A stretch of DNA of 43,553 nt from Hypsibius dujardini (taxonomy: Eukaryota; Tardigrada; Eutardigrada; Parachela; Hypsibiidae), in NCBI GenBank assembly GCA_001579985.1, contig LRSR01001326.1:1-43553 (forward strand). Reading direction: 5' to 3'. The position numbers and the translations under genes were made by a program. Position 1 is the stretch's first letter. Every line of letters starts with the position of its first letter. The notes beneath the pieces were generated by a model. It had not been told where the DNA came from. It saw nothing but the letters and a program-made list of their open reading frames with translations, and ran no database searches. Positions 19,500 through 31,220 of this stretch are shown one piece after another.

Positions 19500-20798
19500 G
19501 TGTGTGAACTTCACAGAATAATTCGAGAATTAAATTCAAGCTGAGCTCCCGACTGACATGAAAAACCCTGAATATGGTGAGTACTTGTGGTCCCTGAATA
19601 TGATTGATTGGCCGATTGACCCAACGTCATGGCGAATAGTGTTTGACGTCATTCGATTTCGACCCTGTCTTCTGCGCTTGTGACTGCATCAGCGCTTCTG
19701 AGTTCTGAGAGTAATAGACAGAGTTTGATTCGTATCGTCCCAACTTAATTCCAACTTCACGCCATTCCTTAATCACCCCCTATTTTACGGCATGAAATTG
19801 GGCCTGACCCAATCACCTTTCTTCACGAGTTACGCTCCTTTTCGTCCGGGAAAAAACGCTATCTTCAACCTTCACTCAAGAGATCTCAGATCCGTTCATA
19901 GTTCAATTAATGCAACAGTGCGTGAAATAAAGCGTGAAGTTGGAACGATTTAAATTACACTCCTTCTAGTATTATGATCAAACCGTACGACAGCCACTTC
20001 TCGTACGCCGACGATACCGACGGTACGCCGACGATACCGACGTACACCGACGATACCGACGGTACACCGACGATACCGACGGTACACCGACGATACCGAC
20101 GTACACCGACGATACCGACGTACACCGACGGTACACCGACGATACGTTCAACCTTGAGCGTACGTACAATCAACGCTCACAGTCATCGAACGGCCCTCCA
20201 ATGCCGACGCCCACGGGCCATCTTTGTCCGTTCTTTCGCGTGCAGACAATGGACAGTACGATCTGTCCGTTAGCATATCACACTGCCTCTTGTGCGTTGC
20301 GCAGTCTCAAGACCTCCTGCGTAATCGAATCATCATATGTACAGCAGAAAAAACGGTACCTGCATTCTGCCAACTTGCGAAAAAAAACTTCCAATTCATG
20401 TATTCGTGTCCGTCAGACGCAGACCCACAGAGCGTTACGACGGGTAGTAACTCGAATATGTACAGTATCATGTCTTGAGCAACATTCTCAGCTTTGATCA
20501 GTAATTCATAAGAAAGAATGTAGAGCAAGAAACGAATTCATCACAACTGCCGGGGACCAAATTTTGAACCGAAGTTCCACGCGAAACTGGACTCCTGAAA
20601 TGTATCGTACAGAGAGGGACAACAACATGGGCGACTGGAGCTTACGTTTACATGTTCAAATAAATGGTCACACACAGGCACACAAAATCTTTGGCTTGAG
20701 AAGTGGTCCAGTCGCAGACCGGCTCACTGAAACGAAAGGTCTCCCCCCCCCCTCTCTCTCGGTGGGGGCGCAACAACTCCAGCGCCCGAACAGATTCT
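19500..20798. other. Intergenic, with an ACCGACGAT minisatellite
   Basis: Apart from the minisatellite at 20002-20145, I see no supported gene. ORFs over the array are repeat artefacts. Confidence 0.55.
20002..20145. repeat. Minisatellite of CGACGATACCGACGGTACAC units
   Basis: About eight units of 15-20 bp are built from CGACGATAC and CGACGGTAC blocks, with deletions between units. Both strands stay open in several frames, which is expected of such an array. Confidence 0.9.
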
Positions 20799-21939
20799 CT
20801 ACCTCCGCTCATCTACGGAAGGTGCCTCTGGACCTTCATAGACAGCGGTCGGATTTGCGAAAATTGCTGGACTTGCTTCGGCAGCTCGAGGGTAACCACC
20901 ACCACCATAGCCCTGCCCAGCATTCTGTTGTCCATAACCGCCGTCATTACCGCCGCCGTAACCTCCACCACCATTATCAGCCCCTCCACCATAACCACCG
21001 GCTTGCCCGCCACCGCCATAGTCGACACCACCAGGAGCGCCGCTTCCGTATGTACTGTCACTGTCCTGGGGAGAATTGGTCTTGAAGAGTTTCGTCATGA
21101 ACTCCTGCGCCTTGTCGTAGCTGCCGAGCAGTTGCGCCAACATGAAGATATTCCCGTAGCCGTAGCCCTGCTCCTGTCCGTAGCCGAAGGGCGTGGGTGG
21201 GTAGGCCAAAATGGGAACTCCGATCTTCCGTCGGCCGTCATTTCCGTAGTCACCGTTTCCGCCACCATTGTCGTTGCCGTAACCTCCATCTCCCCCGCCG
21301 CTGTATCCGTAGTTATTGTTATTGTTGTTGTTGTTGTTACCATAGCCTCCTCCACCAGCGTTGTATCCCATAGTGCTGCTGCCTCCGTAAACCGAATTAC
21401 CGGTACTGCTGGCAACACTATATCCTGTGCTGCTACTGTAGTCCCCGCCACCGTAGCCGGATCCCCCGTAATTGCCGTACCCTTGGTTGCCTCCGTTGTA
21501 TTGAGCGTAGACGACACCTGTAATTGCAGAAATTTGTCGAATTACAGACAAGAAAAAAAGTGGCAATTTCTTTTCTGGATAGTGTATTTATCTCGCAGGG
21601 ACGTTACTGTCCTGCACGCACATGCAGGAAAGTCTGCCCGACATGCCCCGGCAATACGGGCGATGTTTCACAGACATATTACGGATACAGACCAAGACAC
21701 ATAGACACAAAAACAAACAAAGGCACAGACACAGACACAGACACAGACACAGACACAGCACAGCACAGACACAGACACAGACACAGACACAGACACAGAC
21801 ACAGACACAGACAACAAAGATCCAGATAGCCACACGACAATAAGGTTAGAAATAGACACTTACCGCCGAATAGAGCCACGGTCAAAAACTTACCGAAACT
21901 ACAGAGAGCCATTGTAAGTCCTCCAAGGATTGCCTGCAT
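20799..21939 (-). CDS. Secreted Gly/Tyr/Asn-rich structural-type protein
   Basis: There are two exons. Exon 1 (21864-21939) starts at ATG 21939; an in-frame ATG at 21912 would also give a good leader. Exon 2 (20799-21517) joins in phase at GTAAGTG/TTACAG. The signal peptide spans the intron and ends near VVYA/QYNGG. The mature protein of about 235 residues is built of GGYGG/GYGN repeats with an Asn run (about nine N). A short less repetitive core includes KIGVPILAYPPTPFGYG and FMLAQLLGSYDKAQEFMTKL. The C-terminus is Gly-rich and ends in APSVDERR. There are no Cys in the mature part. Such composition is typical of extracellular structural, cuticular, silk-like or adhesive proteins, but no specific family can be named. 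Confidence 0.8.
21719..21812. repeat. (CACAGA)n hexanucleotide array
   Basis: CACAGA repeats fill much of the single intron of the Gly-rich gene. The same motif occurs at 7873-7926. Confidence 0.95.
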
Positions 21940-24004
21940 TTTTGGCGTTATTGGGGGGATTAGTGTCGTCCGTGATAGGAGTGATAATGAACCTGGTGAA
22001 GTAGTTCAAGGCCCGTACTTTCCTAGGGGAATAACTATGTCAGTCGTTGTTCGTTTTCACTAAGTATAAATTCTCAAATAGCAGTAATTGTCACGGTGGC
22101 TAACATAGGCAGGCTGCCTGCTCACAAAAAGATGAAATCACGTTATTTAAAATCATTTGCAGCGGATGATGGGGTATATTGTTCTCTACCTGCGGTATCC
22201 GCGGAACAAAAACATAGATTACAGAGAGGCGATATGGGTAATGGTCCGACCGGCACTAGCTGCCGACAATTTTTTAATTGGAACGATGGTCTTTGACTTC
22301 ACAGTTACGCCATACGGCGACCGTTCTTGGCCTTCTTTCATAGTCCGTTGTTCTTTGGCCTCCGAGTTCTTTGCATACAGACTCTACTGCCTTATACCGA
22401 GCACTGTAGTTTGTTGCCCAGTGGATATATGAATTATTTTAAAATAAAAAGTGCGTGGCCGCTCTCGCTCTCATGTCAGTCCGGCTGTCGATGCGTCAGG
22501 ATATCCTAATATTACGTCTGATTCTGCAGTTTCCGAGGTAGAATCTTACATAATCGTTCGTAGACACCGGAAGTCACTGACTACCATCCGAACTATGGCC
22601 ACTGCATACGAGTACGGTAGCGTTTTGCAATACGAGTACTGGTCAGTCTACCCGTAGTGGAATATGAAACAGGCCACACAGAAGTTAGCACCGAAAGTAT
22701 TTTCTTGAGATAATGTCTAGACAACAGAGAAACAACTCAGACACGGACAGACATGAACAGTTACAGATACAGGAATGAGCTGCCTTTTTTTCTTTCACTA
22801 CTTCCGGCCACCCGCTTCACCTTTTCGTGAGTAGGGATTGAAAGTAGTGCTAGAGGTATTGCGGGTGGGTCGTTCGAAACGCCTATCGAGACTTCATTCG
22901 AGACTTCATTCGAGACTTCACAGACACAGATCTCCAAAGGGATATTACATTTCCGGGCCGCAGATGAAAGATGTGTTTGTCACGACCGAATAGAGGGCTC
23001 ATTTGGCTCGAACGTCTCATTCCCCCCTCCAAGTCAATGTACTGTAAGGGGTTTTCCCCGGAAACTGCAGCAAGAGCAACTGTTCTGTGGAAGCTCAACT
23101 TGTTGACAGGAAGTTGTGTGCCTGCATTCTCCGCCTGTTCACATAAGTGTGTGTGCTAATTACTCTTGCGCATTTTCTCAGCGCAAGCAGCCAAATGACC
23201 GACGTGGATTTTTCCGGATGGATTCTAAGAGGCAGCGAAAAAAAGGCAACACTTAATACGCTAATGTAAATTAGACTCAGATTTCAAATTTGTTGTTGTT
23301 GTTCCACGGGCAGTTCCAGGGATGGTTGCGCTGAGTATGTGCAATTCGGAAATACTGTGAATAATAACGAACAGTATGAGTATGAGTATGAGGGAAGGGC
23401 TCTGGAAAGGGCCACTTGACTTTCCGTACCCTGGAATAGGCCATCGGGTGGCAGGGGACGCTGTGTCGCAAATTAATCGAAAACGATGAGTCACTGCATA
23501 ATCAGCGACCTCTATAGTGAGCTTTTTCCAACAGTCGAATTATTTCGTTTTTTAAACATGTTCCCACCACTTTTCTTCATATCTGATAGGCGTTTCATCT
23601 GGGTTATCAATTATTTTCTGTCGTTTAGGACCTTTTTGATAGCCAAAACTTGTCTACAAGTTCTGATTCCAGGGTGGCCCATTCCAAGACCCCTACCTCA
23701 TACACTACACACAATGGTCATTCGCGTTTTCGTCTTTGCCTACAGTGGCGCCACCTCGCGGGAAGCCCAATATGACGATTTAAATTTCCCTGTACGTAAT
23801 TCTACATTCGGATTGGGATCGTCACATCAAACAGTTACTGGTTTTTCTTTACATAGGAGCAGAAAGTGGACACTGGCTCTCCAATTCACAGGAACATGAA
23901 CTAACCTCAAAGCCTCGAAATAAACATTACTATACGTCAAGGTAAGAGATGCTACTGCTACTGTCCCTGCATTCTGATGCTTATACTATCTACCAGAGCA
24001 GGAA
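21940..24004. other. Intergenic, no gene supported
   Basis: There are only minor repeats: a 12-bp CGAGACTTCATT unit three times at 22885-22919 and GAGTAT three times near 23373-23392. The longest ORF (23486-23899, +) has no recognisable signature. Confidence 0.5.
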
Positions 24005-24349
24005 TTATTGCACCCTCTGATTTATTCGCAGACGTAATTTAACCTTATTTCCAGACATTCTTGGCAACCAGGCAACGGTATTTATAATGCAAGTGCACTG
24101 TGCTAAAGCAAGCTCCATGCGGATGGGGGGATGCATCTGCATCATATTGGTGTGTGATGTGGTGTGTGATCGTACATCGCTGATTTTCTTAACCAGGAAT
24201 AATTCGCTTATGCAACCGCGACGCAGATCGTTGACTCCGACCATAATCACCAGTCTGTTCTCTGCAAATTCCAGACACATCACAGAGCACTCCGTCTGCG
24301 CGAGAAGAAAAAAAACAGCAACAGCACACAACCAGAATCCATACATCAT
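24005..24349 (-). CDS. Possible small secreted protein, unknown
   Basis: ATG 24349 (or 24346) opens 114-115 residues beginning MMYGFWLCAVAVFFLLAQTE. This is a good signal peptide with a likely cut near TEC. The remainder has five Cys and no known motif. An AT-rich TATAAT-like stretch lies 40-60 bases upstream, and an AATAAA overlaps the 3' end of the ORF at 24022-24027. The ORF could be chance. Nothing but the leader and the position of these signals supports it. Confidence 0.3.
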   Translation of the reverse strand: MMYGFWLCAVAVFFLLAQTECSVMCLEFAENRLVIMVGVNDLRRGCISELFLVKKISDVRSHTTSHTNMMQMHPPIRMELALAQCTCIINTVAWLPRMSGNKVKLRLRINQRVQ

Positions 24350-24565
24350 CCGAGAAATGAAGTACAACAATATGAAAGAAATTATATTATAATATTATTT
24401 ATTTTCTCTTCGTCGGGTGAAAGTAAAAAGCTAATAAATCTGAGACATGGAACATAAATTGAATCCCTCGAAAATATTAACTACTTGATACAGGGATCAA
24501 AATACAAGATTAGTAGGAGATGGTGTGGTCAGTACTCGTCCGAGGTCATGGTACTTGACAGACGC

Positions 24566-25080
24566 ATGATGTTAACCCTGCTAAAATAGCCCGAGTGTTG
24601 TACACAAGTGGCAAAAAACCTCAGACCAACCGAATTAAAGCCAAATTTTTACCGGCGCTCAGCAAAATGGGGTGGTCGGAGTTTGAGCCAATTTTGGTCA
24701 ATGCGTCCAGCTCTTTCTCACATCGCTTGATTTATTTATTTAACACTAGTATTACGGGAATCATAATTTGACGCAAAAAAAATCAAAATAAAACTCTAAT
24801 TCTAAGAAATGCTTTTAATATTAACCGAATCGCCAAAATTAAGTCGAATAAGTCGATCAAATCAAGCCGAAATGTCAATTTCAAGTCAATCAATCAATCG
24901 ACTGAACAAAGACTGCGTGATCAGCTGTGGTCAAAAACAGCCGCACGCATTGACCAAAATGGCTCAAACTCCGACCCCATTTTGCTGGGCGCCGGTAAAA
25001 ATTTGGCTTTAATTCGGTCGGCCTGAGGTTTTTGCCACGTGTGTACAAAACTCGGGCTATTTTAGCAGGGTTAGCATCAT
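24566..25080. mobile_element. 515-bp foldback/MITE element with ~150-bp inverted arms
   Basis: The left arm (24566 to about 24713) begins ATGATGTTAACCCTGCTAAA. The right arm (about 24930-25080) is its reverse complement with a handful of substitutions and small indels. The centre of about 215 bp is AT-rich and non-coding. Target-site duplications are not clear. Confidence 0.8.
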
Positions 25081-26584
25081 GTGTGTAGTATACGCGCAAG
25101 TACCAATTCACAAAGGAGGCGGAAACGGAAACTTAATATAATGACAAACTGGAATGGGACACTGTCTCATTCTTTGCTTCAAAATAAACGAAAACAGATG
25201 TTTGCGGCTGCTGTTATTTTCGACGACTCATCTCAAGGATCCTGCGATGCGTGGATTCTGGAGAGAGCGCTGCTGTCTGTCGCAGTGCTGGTGCAGCACT
25301 CACATCATCTCCGGTTCCTTGCGTCGATGAACTTTCAGCGAAAACACAGTAACACACACGCAGACAGACAGACAGACAGACAGACACACACAAACAGTGC
25401 TCTTCACAGAAACAGCTGGAAATTAACAAATGACTCAGAACCATTACATGGGAGTATGTGACTTTATGGGTCAAGCTCTTGTAAACAAAACATCCTCACG
25501 AGTGACCTTTGCACGAATTATCAGGCAGAATACTACTACAGGCAGAATACTACTACAGGCAAAATACCAGTACAGGCAAAATACCAGTACACCATGTACG
25601 GTACATCCTCGCACCGTCGAAGTTCGCGGGGATGCGGGCGACGCCCACACAATGACGTGCGTCTCTATAGACCGCGATACTGTTAACGTCACCGCAGCGA
25701 ACCGATTTGGAAGGATCGAGACATTTATCACCTTACCCGCGTGTGGTTGTGCAGATCCTAGACATGTACCATATGTTGCACAGGTTAGTACTGTACGGTA
25801 TGTAAGCATTGGCATGATAGGCAAAAACTGACCATGCCTTTGAGGTTAAAGCTGTAATAAGAAAACGAAAAAATCCAGACACAGACAGACGACGGATCAT
25901 GACACAGTCACGGAACAGAGACTGAAAATCTACACATACTGTGTCTGTCTGTGGCTAGGTCTTGTCTGAATTAACAAAAATCCAGGCAAAGCTGACTATA
26001 TCACGCCTGACAATTGGAGACTTGAATTTCGATTTATCAGTTGAGAAGAAAAAGAAAACTTCCAACCCTTTTTTCTCGATATTCTGCATGTCTGCATCCT
26101 AGAAAACTGGAGGAAAACCAAGACCCAGTAAGCGCGGAGCTCAATAAAAATGGAGCCTGGAACTACAACTGCGACTAATAAAATGACGTGAGCACAGCTG
26201 GCAGCCAACGTCACAAAACGTTGCTTTTAATAGCACACAGAAAGTACCAGAGCGACCGTCGTTTGCTTACATTTCGGTCGACTCTTTTAATATACATAAA
26301 GGACACAATAACAACTGAGTCATTTTTTCGTTAGCAAAAAGGGGAACCAGCCAGAGAGAGGGAGATAATTGTGAGGGTGCGTCAGCCACACCGTCTCTCG
26401 GTTTAATTTTTCTTCCGGCGTTTATCGCTTCTCAAAAAAAAATACTTCAAAGAATTTGTTCATCATTCTAACGACCCTTGTTGTCGCGGTTCTCCATGTC
26501 AGGCACAGCAAAAACACACAACGCACCGCACGACGCTAAAGCCTTCACGACTTTTAACAAACAACCTTCTCCACCGCAGCGTGA
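25081..26584. other. Intergenic, no gene supported
   Basis: The stretch contains an ACAG array at 25361-25386 and a mixed 17-18-bp tandem repeat (GCAGAATACTACTACAG, then GCAAAATACCAGTACAG) at 25522-25591. The ORF at 25430-25831 (+) runs through the second repeat and has no family signature. Confidence 0.5.
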
Positions 26585-26800
26585 TACTGTATTTCCTTGA
26601 TAGATAGCGACAGCGCACGGGTCACGTGACGTAAAGGTTGCCCGCTGTACACGTAAAGTTTGCCACAAGAAAGCTAGCTGTGTACGACTGTATGGCATGG
26701 CATGTGAGGTACAGGCAGGGCACACGCTGACGAGTATGGGGGGACCAATTTAACGTCACACAGCTCGTGCTCTGTCGCTATCTATCGAGGAAATACAGTA
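26585..26800. mobile_element. 216-bp MITE with TACTGT ends
   Basis: TACTGTATTTCCTTGATAGA at the left and its reverse complement at the right match over 35 bases with two mismatches, then more weakly to about 65. TA occurs at each extreme. There is no ORF. It resembles the intronic elements at 13184 and 16505 in its first six bases. Confidence 0.8.
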
Positions 26801-27138
26801 CTACCTAATAGATGCGCGAGCTCGTGGTGGCGAGGAGCGGCAAAATAAAGTGCTGCTTTCTTAATTAGTACTCTACGGGGACCCCTGTGATTAATTTTAC
26901 ATGGTTCATGGCTTTTGACAATTGATCCCCCTAGCAGAAATCTGGGCACGTGCGACAATCGGCGCTGCCAGGAACCAGTGATGCGGGAAAATGCTTTACT
27001 TAAACAACAATATACATGTAATTATTTATTAAATATTCACCTGGTAATCATTGAAAAAAATCTGGTGGAGAACTTTACCGTTTTACACTTTCGCCACTAA
27101 AGAACATCGCCACTAAAGAACAGGCGTATGCTTGATAC

Positions 27139-27349
27139 AGTAAGCGACAGAATTTATTCTAACTGAGGGTCCCAGAAATGGGCAAAAGGGGCGGGGCAGG
27201 GGCAATACTTGAACAATCAACCAATCAACTCCGTTCTGATTGCTGCCGTACTCTGCTGATTGATTGGTTGATTATTCAAGTATTACCCCTGCCCCGCCCC
27301 TTTTGCCCATTTCCGGGACCCTCCATTAGATCATATTCTGTCGCTTACT
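27139..27349. mobile_element. 211-bp near-perfect palindrome, MITE-like
   Basis: Arms starting AGTAAGCGACAG are inverted copies over about 95 bases, including GGGCAAAAGGGGCGGGGCAG on the left and its complement on the right. The loop is only about 20 bases. There is no coding content. Confidence 0.8.
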
Positions 27350-28136
27350 CTACACTGTAGCGTACCGTATATGTTGCATGATAAATATGTTGTCCGTGGG
27401 CTCATTCATGTAGCAACCGAGCAGACGCCTCCATCGACGGACCACCGCCTGCGTATTAGTAGGCTTCAATTAGGTCCGTGCACAAAATGAAAACGAAAGG
27501 TTTCCCCCTAATTAGCCAGTAGTCGCGTGTGCAATTGGGCGGCTAGAGTATCTCATACCGGAATCTCGTATTAAGGTTCTTGGGCTATCATTCAGAACTT
27601 TCATTGGACCAGTCCAACAGGGAAAACGTGCTTTGTACACTGCTCGCAGACGCGGTTGTACGAGCCCGAATCATTTAGCAGTTTCCTCAACTTTCCTCAT
27701 AAGTCAGTTCATTTCATTATTGGTCGGCCGATGAGTCACGCGCTTTGCCAACACACACACACACACTGCAAACTGCAAACACATGCATCACACATTCGTC
27801 ACAGAAACTGCTGCCAAGAAAACCGGAGAGAGGAGTTATTTTGGACTTTTCCACCAGTTCCCTGTGATTTTTTCTCGCGCATACACTGTCGTGGCACGTT
27901 ACCAATTCTGATCCGCCACCAGACAATTAAAAAATTGTTCTTATCTCTGTCTACGGATCTCGCTTTATTGTCTAGTTCTCATTGCGATCTCCTTTGCCAC
28001 ACCACGCAGACTGGCCTTGAAATTGGAAGATCCGGTAGAAATCAACCGACTTTTCCACCCGCATCCGGTATGAACTAGGCCTTTTTCAATTAGCCTATGC
28101 TCCACTGAATTTTTACAGATTGTTTCTTTCTTGCAG
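27350..28136. other. Upstream region of the MRTF gene
   Basis: This is probably promoter and 5' non-coding exon(s) of the MRTF gene. A strong acceptor (TTTCTTTCTTGCAG) at 28123-28136 implies an untranslated exon further upstream. I cannot place its donor or the promoter. Confidence 0.4.
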
Positions 28137-28766
28137 ATTCGGCAGAGTTTTCGGTAGACCCAAAACCCATTCCACCCCTGGACTAGGAAATGGAAATGTG
28201 ATTTTATTTTTGCCAGGAAATTCGCTGAGAAGTGTTCTGCTCTACTCAGAAAGTTAAAAAGAAATCAATCGCTTCTCCCTGCTGCTCCACTCAAACAGTC
28301 TCTGCATTTCTACTCGCACTGCTCCATACTCTGGGATTATTTTCGCCTTGCTGATTCTTCACTTCTCTGCCGTGTTGACCGATTGCGTGATATATATCCG
28401 CAAAGCATACATCACATCGGAATTCGGTGTGGAGCGTGGGAAGAGCTGAATAAATTATTCTTCCGTACTATTTGGGAAGGAAGGTGCGATCTGGCGCGTT
28501 TCTCCCGACTGGATATTCCCCCCTGCCCGCTGCGTTACGGGCACTGCACATGGATTGAAGGCATTCTGGAGGAATGGACCACGACACAATATCGGTGTAT
28601 GTACCGAGGGGATCTAAATTGGCAGCGGCGACGCTGCAGCAGGATGGTGCAGGAACGAGTTCGGACAGTCGCCTTCAGCAAGGGTCTCCTCTCCAGCAAC
28701 AGGGCTCTCCACAGGCCACTGTGGACGAGACGTCCCTGCAGAAGCAGAAGGATAAAAATGTTATTT
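28137..28766 (+). CDS. MRTF: MRTF first coding exon with 5' UTR
   Basis: A strong acceptor precedes 28137. The coding part begins at ATG 28574 and ends at the donor TTT/GTAAGT after 28766. It encodes 64 residues, Gln/Ser-rich with no known motif, leading directly into RPEL1 on the next exon. Confidence 0.75.
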
Positions 28767-31173
28767 GTAAGTTTACAATTCATGCAAGAGGCGGAGCTGT
28801 GGGGATGTAATCACGTGTTGTCATTGTGACTTACCCTTTGATTAGTTTGATCGATTGATTGATTGGTTTGATTATCCCCTAACATTAATAGCGAATTATC
28901 CGTACTTGTACTTTTCAAGTGCTCATTTTACGCTTTTTTTCTGGAAGTAAATGGTTTGGTTTAGTGTTTAAAAATGCATTTTTACTTATGGTTTCTAAAT
29001 AAGACGTTCGGGATGTTTAAGTTTAAGTACTGGCTAATTTGTTGCCTACTTTGGGTTATATAATCGATAGATTGATTGATCTATTTGTTTGTTGTTGTTC
29101 TCCTTGGAAAATTCGGTAACTTCTAAGTTTGAGTGATTCGATTATGCCCTAGAATTTTTTAGTTTGCAAAAGACCCAAATACCAGCGGCTTCCTCAAGCG
29201 GTTCCAATGCTAAGTGTCTTTCTGTTTGCTCCCCGCAGCCCTGAAAGTGAAATTGGCCCAGCGACGACCAGTCAATCAACTCATAGATCAAGGAATAATG
29301 CCACGTAAGTCATATATCTCATCTCGAGGGCCCGGCACACCGTAAAGTGCACACGAGAGAGAAGAGAAACCGCTACTCTATCTACTGCGCTGTTCCAGTG
29401 AGTGTCTCTATCTACTGCGCTGTTCCAGTGGGTGTCTCTTTCTACTGCGCTGTTCCAGTGGGTGTTTCTAAACCTGTTGTATAAAGCACAAGTTTAGTGG
29501 CTACTCTTTTCGCGGTCGGACTTGAAACCGGTGTGTCGTCTCATCTTCGGGGCACAGTTGTCAATTGTTCACCCCCATCTGTCGCGCGATCTGTTGTGTG
29601 TGTTTGTCCATGTCGCCCGGCTGTAAAAAGCTCAAGCGCGGTGTGGGAGCGGAATCTAATTTGTTGAACGTTTTTACAGCCGCGCGCACTCGCGGCCTCA
29701 AGGCCCCCCCTCATGCCTTGATCCTATCCCGGTGTAAAATGCATCTGTTTAGGCAGGCCGGGCCAGACGCCTACCAGATGTTGATATTGTACGCACTTTT
29801 TACAACCGCAATTAGACTTTACCATAAATTTAAAAACTGCGTGGGTCATTCTAGATGAATTGTTAACAACTCTGAACAAATAGATTGTTTGATCGGTTGG
29901 ATTGATTGATTGATCAGTTGGATTGATTGATTGATCAGTTGGATTGATTGATTAGTTGGTTGGTTGGGTGTGTATGCACCTTTCCGCGTTGACTTGTCCT
30001 TGAGGGTTTACCGGCGGCAGGATATGCTCGATTGATTGGCTGAAGATGTACTAGTATTTATTTGTCTTTTATGAGGTCGTGCTCTCTGAGATTGGCGTGC
30101 CGGTTGACTTGCTGTCAGCTGGTTTCGTAACGGCACTTGTGAATTAAATTTTACGTGTGTGTATTTTAGCGGTGTTTGAACGGCTCATCAAATTCGAAAT
30201 CGACAAAGCCAATCACCGGTATATATCTCAAGTAGATGGAGTACAGACGGAAGAGTGCGCGTGGCGCTTCTCGCTTCGCCTGTTGCGCTTCTCCCTCCCC
30301 GGTGCTCGTCGTCCTCGGTAGTCGCTACCGTACACCGGCAGCATGCCGTTTAGATGTGTGCGAAATATCAGAAGCCTTTTCACAAGCCACTCGAGAGTTT
30401 TTCTTGACGACTCTGCAATTTATTGGGCGACGCCGACGAGGAGGAAGCACATGCTATGTGAACACCTCTACTCTTCCCTCCTCCAGCGGAGCGCGGCGCC
30501 CGTCTCTGCCGCCGAGCAGCTGGAATTCTCTATTCTAAAAATACACACCTTCCCGGCTTCCGCAGAAGTGATCGAGTTGTTTTCGTTTTTACCCCTGGTG
30601 CTGGCTACTGGCTGGCGTCCCTGGCTCTTTTGATTAGCAGCCAAGAAAGATCGCCTCGCGGCGAGAGATTGCGTGAGAGAGTCGGTTTCTCGGGTAGAAT
30701 TTCCCGAAAACCGATATACGTGTATATCCCTATGGGCGATGACGACGAGCCAGGGGAGTGACATTTTCTTCGTGGCTGCCTCAATGAAAGTCACCTCACT
30801 CGGGCGCGCGTGCGGGGATATTCACGGTGGAATGCAAACTGTCGTGTGATTTGGTGAATTTGTTGTTTTTTTCCCCTACAGACATGTTCCATTTGACCCA
30901 TATTAATTAGACGGACGAGGAATTGAACGATAACACGGAAATCTGTCATTCCAGGACGTTTTTACTTCGGTTTGTTGTCGTGAGAAAATTAGGCGTGGTG
31001 GAAGAACTCACAAGAACTCAGTCTCGCCAACAAAGGAAGGCTGCTCCTTTGCCGTAGTCCGGGCACACGGAGTTTATCCACGCAGAGATTTAGCCAGACG
31101 ATCAGTTAGTAAAAGATGGACGGACAAGTAGAGAGACAGGCGGGCATGCAGACAGACAGGCGGGCATGCAGAC

Positions 31174-31220
<47 letters not shown>

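Noticed and set aside
20703-21704. 333-codon plus-strand ORF opposite the Gly-rich gene
   Set aside because: It is the antisense shadow of GGN/TAY-rich codons. It has no start context or splice logic, and its Val/Ser/Thr-rich translation is what such an antisense frame gives.
23486-23899. 137-codon plus-strand ORF with hydrophobic segments
   Set aside because: Its composition looks random, there is no domain signature, and an AT-rich intergenic setting explains it.
25430-25831. 133-codon plus-strand ORF
   Set aside because: It is kept open by the 18-bp tandem repeat at 25522-25591. The later part has no recognisable family and only a weak donor at its end.
30236-30633. Two overlapping ORFs of about 100 codons in MRTF intron 2
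   Set aside because: They overlap each other in different frames and lack family signatures. Only the short splice-flanked segment at 30170 merits a check.
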